64,000 nt of DNA from JACVRW01 sp963733885 (lineage in GTDB: Bacteria > Actinomycetota > Thermoleophilia > Solirubrobacterales > Thermoleophilaceae). How positions within the stretch are numbered: the first letter of the stretch is position 1; each line of letters starts with the position of its first letter. The DNA lies in the NCBI GenBank assembly GCA_963733885.1, contig CAVTES010000009.1:248001-312000 (forward strand), read 5' to 3'. Of this stretch, positions 56,256 through 64,000 are shown one piece after another. A program made the position numbers and the translations under genes. Below the pieces are notes generated by a model. The model had not been told where the DNA came from, did not search any database, and worked only from the letters and a program-made list of their open reading frames with translations.

Positions 56256-56723
56256 ATGCAGACCAGTCCCCTTCAGATCGACATCGAGCAGCGACTCGCC
56301 TCCGCGGAGCCGGAGGTCGAGGTGCTGGCGTGCGAGAAGGTGGGGAGCGAGCGGCTGCGCCTGTTCATCGACCACCCGGGCGGCGTGGACCTTGCGCTCT
56401 GCGAGCGGGTCACCGCGCACCTGCGCGACCTGCTCGTGGACTACGGGCTCGAGGTGTCGTCGCCGGGGCCGGAGCGGCCGCTCACCAAGCCGGACCACTT
56501 CCGGCGCTTCATCGGCAAGCGCGCGCGCGTGAGGCTTCGCGAGCCGCGCGAGGGCCACAGGAGCTACACCGGCGAGCTGGTCGGCGCCTCGGACGACGAG
56601 GTGACGGTCGCCGCCCCGGATGGGGTCGTGTCGATCCCGTACTCCGAGATCAACCGCAGCAACCTCGTGCCCGAAGGGGCCGGCTTGGCCGGCCCCGCAG
56701 GGGACGGATTGGGGGAGAGATGA
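56256..56723 (+). CDS. rimP: Ribosome maturation factor RimP
   Basis: 155 residues. Domain 1: DIEQRLASAEPEVEVLACEK, RLRLFIDHPGGVDLALCERV and YGLEVSSPGPERPLTKPDHF, the most conserved RimP motif. Domain 2 (SH3-like): FIGKRARVRLREPREGHRSY and VSIPYSEINRSNLVPE. It helps mature the 30S subunit. ATG 56256. The stop overlaps nusA (ATGA). Confidence 0.93.
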   Translation: MQTSPLQIDIEQRLASAEPEVEVLACEKVGSERLRLFIDHPGGVDLALCERVTAHLRDLLVDYGLEVSSPGPERPLTKPDHFRRFIGKRARVRLREPREGHRSYTGELVGASDDEVTVAAPDGVVSIPYSEINRSNLVPEGAGLAGPAGDGLGER

Positions 56724-58411
56724 CCAAGGAGATCGTCGAGGCGGTCGGCGTCCTCGAGCGCGAGAAGGGCATCTCCGCCGACCGACTGATGGCGGCGCTC
56801 GAAGACGCGCTCCTGTCGGCTTACAAGAAGACGCCGGAGGCTGCAAGGTACGCACGCGTGGAGGTGGACCGCGGCAGCGGCGACTTCCGCGTCTACGAGC
56901 TGATCCTCCCGTCCGACCTCGAGGAGCAGCTGCTCGACGAGGTCGAGGAGGAGGCCGGCGAGCCGACCGTCGACCCCGAGACCGGCGAGATGGTCTACCC
57001 CGAGCCGCCCGAGATCGACCAGGAGCGGCTGATGCAGTACCGCGACCAGATCGACGAGCACGACGTCACGCCCGAGGACTTCGGCCGCATCGCCGCCCAG
57101 ACCGCCAAGCAGGTGATCCTCCAGCGCATCCGCGAGGCGGAGCGCGACATGATGTTCACCGAGTACCAGGACCGCGTCGGCGAGCTGATCACCGGCATCG
57201 TCCAGCAGTCGGACTCCCGTTACACCCTCGTGCAGCTCCGCGAGCGGGTGGAGGCCCTGCTGCCGCGCGGCGAGCAGGTGCACGGCGAGCGCTACGACCA
57301 CGGCCAGCGCATCAAGGCCATCATCACCGACGTCTCCAATCAGGCAAAGGGACCGTCGATCATCGTGTCGCGCCGCTCGCCGGAGCTGATCCGGTCGCTG
57401 TTCGAGCTCGAGGTGCCGGAGATCGCGGACGGGCTGGTGGAGATCCAGAACGTGGCGCGCGAGCCCGGCTACCGCTCGAAGATCGCGGTGGTGTCGCACG
57501 CCTCCGGGGTCGATCCGGTGGGCGCCTGCGTGGGGCCGCGCGGGTCGCGCGTGCGGATGGTCGTGTCCGAGCTGCGCGGCGAGAAGATCGACATCATCCC
57601 CTTCAACGAGGAGCCGGCCCGCTTCGTGGCCAAGGCGCTCTCTCCCGCGCGCGTGCGCGAGGTGCTGGTGGACGACGAGGCGAAGCAGGCCACGGTGATC
57701 GTCCCGGACGACCAGCTCTCACTGGCGATCGGGAAGGACGGCCTGAACGCTCGCCTTGCCGCCCGGCTGACCGGCTGGCGGGTGGACATCCGCTCGGAGA
57801 CCGAGTTCGCCGAGGAAGAGGCGCAGATGGGCTACGCCGAGGAGGAGGTGGCCGGCCGCTGCGCGGCGATCCTCGCCAACGGCAAGCGCTGCCCGAACGC
57901 CTCGCTGCCCGGCTCCCGCTACTGCGGCCTGCCCGCCCACCAGGAGCTGGAGGGGAAGGGCACGGACTACGTGGTGCCGCCGGACGAGGACGGCGACGCC
58001 GAGATGCCGGAGGAGGGGGCCGCCGACGAGGCTGCCGGCGCCGAGGAGGCGCCGGCTGCCGAGGAGGCTGCGGCTGCCGAGGAGGCCCCGACTGCCGAGC
58101 AGGATGCGGCGGTCGAAGAGGCCGTCGCTTCCGAGGAGGCCGTCGCGGAGCAGCCTGCTGCGGCGGAGGAGCCCGTAGCCTCGGAGATCGGAGCGGAGGA
58201 GCCCTCTGCAGACGAGCTCGTCGCGGAGCAGCCCTCGGTGGACGAGGTGCTCGAGGAGCAGCCCGCCGCCGAGGAGGTCGTCGAAGGGCAGCCCTCTGTC
58301 CAGGAGATCGTCGACGGACAGCCGGCGGTGCCGGATGCGGCCGAGCCGGATACGGCCCAGCAGGTGGCCGAGTCCGGTGCCGAGCAGGATCCGGAGGAAG
58401 AGGAGTCGTAG
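56720..58411 (+). CDS. nusA: Transcription factor NusA with C-terminal Cys-rich motif and long acidic tail
   Basis: 563 residues. The N-terminal domain (IVEAVGVLEREKGISADRLM) binds RNA polymerase, then S1 (RVGELITGIVQQSDSRYTLV), KH1 (VGACVGPRGSRVRMVVSELR) and KH2 (LSLAIGKDGLNARLAARLTG). Unusual parts follow: a Cys/His motif near residues 381-411 (C-x9-C-x10-C-x4-H; RCAAILANGKRCPN then SRYCGLPAH), which may bind zinc, and from about residue 425 a 135-residue acidic Ala/Glu-rich tail with repeats such as AAEEAPTAEQ and AEQPSVDEVLEEQP. The two acidic AR repeats of E. coli NusA are absent. ATG 56720 overlaps the rimP stop. Confidence 0.95.
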   Translation: MTKEIVEAVGVLEREKGISADRLMAALEDALLSAYKKTPEAARYARVEVDRGSGDFRVYELILPSDLEEQLLDEVEEEAGEPTVDPETGEMVYPEPPEIDQERLMQYRDQIDEHDVTPEDFGRIAAQTAKQVILQRIREAERDMMFTEYQDRVGELITGIVQQSDSRYTLVQLRERVEALLPRGEQVHGERYDHGQRIKAIITDVSNQAKGPSIIVSRRSPELIRSLFELEVPEIADGLVEIQNVAREPGYRSKIAVVSHASGVDPVGACVGPRGSRVRMVVSELRGEKIDIIPFNEEPARFVAKALSPARVREVLVDDEAKQATVIVPDDQLSLAIGKDGLNARLAARLTGWRVDIRSETEFAEEEAQMGYAEEEVAGRCAAILANGKRCPNASLPGSRYCGLPAHQELEGKGTDYVVPPDEDGDAEMPEEGAADEAAGAEEAPAAEEAAAAEEAPTAEQDAAVEEAVASEEAVAEQPAAAEEPVASEIGAEEPSADELVAEQPSVDEVLEEQPAAEEVVEGQPSVQEIVDGQPAVPDAAEPDTAQQVAESGAEQDPEEEES

Positions 58412-58413
58412 AT

Positions 58414-58650
58414 CCGCTTCGACGCTGCGTCAGCTGTCGCCGCTCGCTCCCCAAGCGCGAGCTGCTCAGGCTGGTCCGCGGTGAAGATGGGGGCGTCCGG
58501 GTCGATCCGGGCGCCCGGTTGGAAGGGAGGGGCGCCTACGTTTGCGCCCGCGCCCGAGTGTGCCGGCCAGATCGCGGGAGGGCGCGCCCTCGCACGGTCG
58601 TTACAGGCGCCGGTGACAGTGAAACAGGAGACCATAGACTTAGTTTGCGA

Positions 58651-58678
<28 letters not shown>
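58414..58678 (+). CDS. ylxR: YlxR (DUF448) RNA-binding protein, frameshifted near 58550, start unclear
   Basis: LRRCVSCRRSLPKRELLRLV, then RGEDGGVRVDPGARLEGRGA and YVCARA give the YlxR fold with its RRC-x2-CR motif and GRGAYVC. At about 58550 one extra C shifts the frame; corrected, PECAGQIAGGRALARSLQAP continues to TAG 58676-58678, overlapping infB by 28 bases. Uncorrected, the frame runs straight into infB without a stop. No standard start codon precedes the motif, so the 5' boundary is approximate. It is always found between nusA and infB. Confidence 0.75.
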
Positions 58679-61380
<2,702 letters not shown>

Positions 61381-61435
61381 CGGCGGTCGCGCCGGGAGGT
61401 CCCCGGTCGGAAACAGGCGTAGCCTGGGCATTGAA

Positions 61436-61741
61436 GTGGCATACGTCTGCCTCCTCGAGATCCACCTGCACTTTCCGAACAACGGCAGCCTGAAGGGCAA
61501 GCGCAAGGAGCTGTCATCGCTGAAGGCGCAGCTCCAGCGCCGCTTCGGCGCCTCCGTCGCCGAGACCGACCACCACGACCTCTGGCAGCGCTCCACGCTC
61601 ACCGCCGCGCTGGTCGGCCGCCACGCCGGACAGCTGAGGGAACACGGCGCGGGCGTCGAACGCTATGTCCTGGGCATATATCCCGAGTACGCGCGTGTGG
61701 AGATCCGCTTGCTATCGACCGAGGACCTTGGAGTACAGTGA
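61436..61741 (+). CDS. YlxP-like DUF503 protein
   Basis: 101 residues: YVCLLEIHLHFPNNGSLKGK, RKELSSLKAQLQRRFGASVA, then ETDHHDLWQRSTLTAALVG. The LxGKR-x4-SL and ESD-like/DLW motifs are those of DUF503 (YlxP), a ferredoxin-fold family found next to rbfA. GTG 61436; the stop overlaps rbfA (GTGA). Role unproven, probably in ribosome assembly judging from position. Confidence 0.88.
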   Translation: MAYVCLLEIHLHFPNNGSLKGKRKELSSLKAQLQRRFGASVAETDHHDLWQRSTLTAALVGRHAGQLREHGAGVERYVLGIYPEYARVEIRLLSTEDLGVQ

Positions 61742-62076
61742 GTGGAGACCGGATGCGCAGGGTGAACGAGGCGGTGCGCGAAGTTCTCTCCGCACGCATC
61801 GCCGAAGGGTTCTCGGACCCACGCATAGGATTCGTGACTTTGACCTCTGTCGAGACAAGCCCTGACTTGCGCCATGCCCGCGTGTTCGTGAGCGTGCTAG
61901 GTGACGAATCCGAGCGCGCCGACACCTTGGCCGGCCTCGCCTCGGCACACGGGCTGCTTCAGCGGTCGATCGCGCGCGAGCTGCGAATGAAGCGAACGCC
62001 GACCCTTCAGTTCGTGTTCGACGAGTCAATAGACCGAGGTATGCGCATCACCGAGCTGCTGGACGACGACGAATGA
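61738..62076 (+). CDS. rbfA: Ribosome-binding factor A
   Basis: 112 residues, single KH-type domain: RMRRVNEAVREVLSARIAEG, DPRIGFVTLTSVETSPDLRH followed by ARVFVSVLGDE, then RELRMKRTPTLQFVFDESID. It assists 16S 5'-end maturation and cold adaptation. GTG 61738 overlaps the DUF503 stop; its own stop overlaps nrnA (ATGA). Confidence 0.94.
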   Translation: MSGDRMRRVNEAVREVLSARIAEGFSDPRIGFVTLTSVETSPDLRHARVFVSVLGDESERADTLAGLASAHGLLQRSIARELRMKRTPTLQFVFDESIDRGMRITELLDDDE

Positions 62077-63068
62077 GCATCGCCACCGAGCAGGAGCAGG
62101 TGATCGCGGAGCTGCAGGCGGCGGACAAGCTGCTGCTGACGACTCACGAGAACCCGGACGGCGACGCCCTCGGCTCGCTGCTCGCAATGCACTGGATCCT
62201 TCAGCAGCTCGGCAAGGACAGCCTGATGTTCATGTCGCAGGACGAGTTCCCGCTGCCGTGGGAGTACCGCGTGTGGACCTTCGACGAGAGCCTGGTCGGC
62301 ACGCCGCCCGCGGACGTGGCGGAGCGAACGATCGTGTTCCTCGACTGCGGCAACATCGACCGGATGCCGGTGGACTTCCTCCAGGGCGACGGGCTCCACA
62401 TCCTCAACATCGACCACCACCACGACAACACCCGCTTCGGCACGGTCAACCTGGTCTGCTCGGTCGCTTCGTCGACCGCGGAGATGGTGTGGCGGATCGC
62501 CAAGGAGATGGACGTGGAGATCACTCCGCCGATCGCCGACGCCCTCTACACCGGACTCGTCACCGACACGGGCCGGTTCATGTACGAGAACACAAGCCCG
62601 GTGGCGCACCGGATGGCGGCCGAGCTGATCGAGGCCGGGGTGGAGCCGCACCAGGTGTACCGCCGCCTCTACGAGAACCTGCCCTTTCGGCGCGTGCAGC
62701 TGCTGCAGCGTGCGCTCTCGAGCGTGGAGCGCCACGACGGCGGGACCATCACGATCGCCCACCTCGTCAAGGAGGACTACGAGCAGACCGGCGCTTTCGA
62801 GACCGACTCCGAGGGCGTCGTGGACCACATGCGCGCGGTCGAGGGGACGGCTGTGGCGGTGCTCGTCCGCGAGCTTCTCTCCGAGGACCGCAACGGGATG
62901 CGCAAGGTGAGCCTGCGGGCCACCGACCGGAGCGTGGACGTGTCCCGCATCGCCCGCGAGTTCGGCGGCGGCGGGCACCCTCAGGCGGCCGGGTTCTCGA
63001 CCTCGCTGCCGTACCCCGAGCTCGTGGAGCGGCTGCGCGAGCTCGTCCGCGAGCAGCTGTCCGGCTGA
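62073..63068 (+). CDS. nrnA: NrnA-like DHH phosphoesterase (oligoribonuclease / pAp phosphatase)
   Basis: 331 residues. DHH motifs: LTTHENPDGDALGSLLAMHW (D-x-D), IVFLDCGNIDR, and LNIDHHHDNTRFGTVNLV (DHH); the DHHA1 domain ends in EFGGGGHPQAAGFSTSLPYP, which binds the substrate. It degrades 2-5-mer RNA and 3'-phosphoadenosine 5'-phosphate. ATG 62073. This position after rbfA is usual in actinobacteria and firmicutes. Confidence 0.92.
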   Translation: MSIATEQEQVIAELQAADKLLLTTHENPDGDALGSLLAMHWILQQLGKDSLMFMSQDEFPLPWEYRVWTFDESLVGTPPADVAERTIVFLDCGNIDRMPVDFLQGDGLHILNIDHHHDNTRFGTVNLVCSVASSTAEMVWRIAKEMDVEITPPIADALYTGLVTDTGRFMYENTSPVAHRMAAELIEAGVEPHQVYRRLYENLPFRRVQLLQRALSSVERHDGGTITIAHLVKEDYEQTGAFETDSEGVVDHMRAVEGTAVAVLVRELLSEDRNGMRKVSLRATDRSVDVSRIAREFGGGGHPQAAGFSTSLPYPELVERLRELVREQLSG

Positions 63069-63869
63069 GTGCTCCCCGCCGGGGTTCTGCTCCGGGCGAA
63101 GCCGGCGGGGGTGACCTCGCACGACGTCGTGGCAGAGGTGCGCCGGTCGCTGCCGAGCGGTATGAAGGTTGGGCACGCCGGCACGCTCGACCCGTTCGCG
63201 ACGGGCCTGCTGCTGGTGTTGGTTGGGCGGGCCACGCGGGCGCAGCGGTTCCTGATGGGGCTGCCAAAGACGTATCGCGCGGTGGCGCGGCTGGGGTGGA
63301 TCTCGGACACGTTTGACCGCGACGGCGAGCTGGTGGAGACCGGCCGGATGCCGGAGCGGCTGTCGATGCCAGTCGGCTCGCAGCTGCAGCGGCCGCCGGC
63401 GTTCTCGGCCGTGAAGGTGGGCGGCCGTCGCGCCTACGAGCTGGCGCGGGCGGGGGAGCGGGTGGAGCCGGAGGCGCGTCGGGTGACGGTGCACCGGGCC
63501 GAGCTCCTCTGGGTCGAGGGCGATCGCGCGGGGTTCGAGATCGAGTGCTCGGCCGGCACGTACGTGCGGACGCTGATAGCGGATCTGGGCGACGCGTACT
63601 GCGACGAGCTCGAGCGGACGGCGATCGGTCCGTTTCGGCTTGAGGATGCGCGGGACGACCGGATCGTGCCGCTGGGAGATGCCCTCTCATTCCTGCCGGA
63701 GCGCGCGCTCGCGGAGGAGGAGGCGGTGGCCGTGCGGCACGGGCGGCGCGTGGAGGCGGGTCGCGATCCGGCAGAGCACATGCGGCTCGTGCACGGCGAC
63801 GAGCTCGTCGCGATCGCAGAGCCTCGCGGTGACGAGCTCCAGCCCGTCGTAGTGTTCGCGCCCGCATGA
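63069..63869 (+). CDS. truB: tRNA pseudouridine-55 synthase
   Basis: 266 residues. LLRAKPAGVTSHDVVAEVRR, then catalytic Asp in VGHAGTLDPFATGLLLVLVG, then PKTYRAVARLGWISDTFDRD, and QRPPAFSAVKVGGRRAYELA. SAGTYVRTLIADLGDAY is the last core motif; a short PUA-like tail follows. GTG 63069 directly follows the nrnA stop. It modifies U55 in the T-loop of tRNAs. Confidence 0.95.
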   Translation: MLPAGVLLRAKPAGVTSHDVVAEVRRSLPSGMKVGHAGTLDPFATGLLLVLVGRATRAQRFLMGLPKTYRAVARLGWISDTFDRDGELVETGRMPERLSMPVGSQLQRPPAFSAVKVGGRRAYELARAGERVEPEARRVTVHRAELLWVEGDRAGFEIECSAGTYVRTLIADLGDAYCDELERTAIGPFRLEDARDDRIVPLGDALSFLPERALAEEEAVAVRHGRRVEAGRDPAEHMRLVHGDELVAIAEPRGDELQPVVVFAPA

Positions 63870-64000
63870 AGGTCCCCTTGCTCAACGACGTCGAGCCGGG
63901 CGCCGGCCGGCGCAGCGTGGCCATCGGGACATTCGACGGCGTTCATCTCGGGCACCGCGAGGTCATCCGGGGTAGCGACACAGTGCTTACGTTCGATCCG
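63866..64000 (+). CDS. ribF: Bifunctional riboflavin kinase / FAD synthetase, 3' end cut by window
   Basis: Only the first 45 residues are present: RSVAIGTFDGVHLGHREVIR followed by GSDTVLTFDP, the nucleotidyltransferase motif of the FAD synthetase half (with the GTFDGVHxGH signature). ATG 63866 overlaps the truB stop (ATGA). The truB-ribF order is standard. Confidence 0.92.
   Translation, partial: MKVPLLNDVEPGAGRRSVAIGTFDGVHLGHREVIRGSDTVLTFDP

Overview
The window is GC-rich (roughly 70% by eye) and densely coded. It comes from an actinobacterium, most likely a deep lineage such as Thermoleophilia/Solirubrobacterales. The evidence is the gene order pyrR-pyrB-pyrC-carA-carB-pyrK-pyrD-mihF-gmk-rpoZ-coaBC (mihF is actinobacterial), the many GTG/TTG starts, and the PyrR-binding leader. 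The class-level assignment is inference.

Layout. 1-14.6 kb is a surface-polysaccharide locus: glycosyltransferases, two FkbM methyltransferases, a WecA/MraY-type initiating transferase, a Wzm/Wzt-type ABC exporter and two NAD-dependent sugar epimerases. 14.6-18.5 kb holds a VapC remnant, CorA, and a SAM (S-box) riboswitch followed by a threonine-synthase-like PLP enzyme, a MoaD/ThiS-type sulfur carrier and a sugar epimerase. 18.5-25 kb is mixed: a secreted betagamma-crystallin-like protein, an MFS pump, an HhH-GPD protein, VOC proteins, an ECF sigma factor with a SnoaL-like tail, and a SABATH-type carboxyl methyltransferase. 25.1-29.9 kb is one large secreted copper-radical-oxidase (AA5-like) gene with LamG and six FN3 modules. 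30.2-37.5 kb is a second polysaccharide locus with its own Wzm/Wzt pair and a glycosyltransferase-deacetylase fusion. tRNA-Arg(CCG) follows, then a phosphoesterase, an XRE/nucleotidyltransferase pair, RNase Z and a hydrolase. 41.5-53.4 kb is the pyrimidine operon running into mihF-gmk-rpoZ-coaBC. 53.5-56.1 kb holds a CapA-like gene, a hypothetical gene and dtd. 56.2-64 kb is rimP-nusA-ylxR-infB-ylxP-rbfA-nrnA-truB-ribF (ribF is cut by the window end).

The most intriguing unit is SAM riboswitch + threonine-synthase-like enzyme + MoaD-like carrier. SAM control makes little sense for threonine synthesis. It fits a protein-thiocarboxylate-dependent homocysteine synthase working on O-phosphohomoserine, by analogy with CysM/CysO; this is a hypothesis.

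Caution on quality: about twenty genes, including essential ones (carB, gmk, infB, pyrD), contain single-base frameshifts, mostly in short homopolymers or GC runs. These look like sequencing or assembly indels rather than biology. I therefore give full gene spans and mark where the frame breaks. No IS element, CRISPR array, prophage or rRNA was seen.
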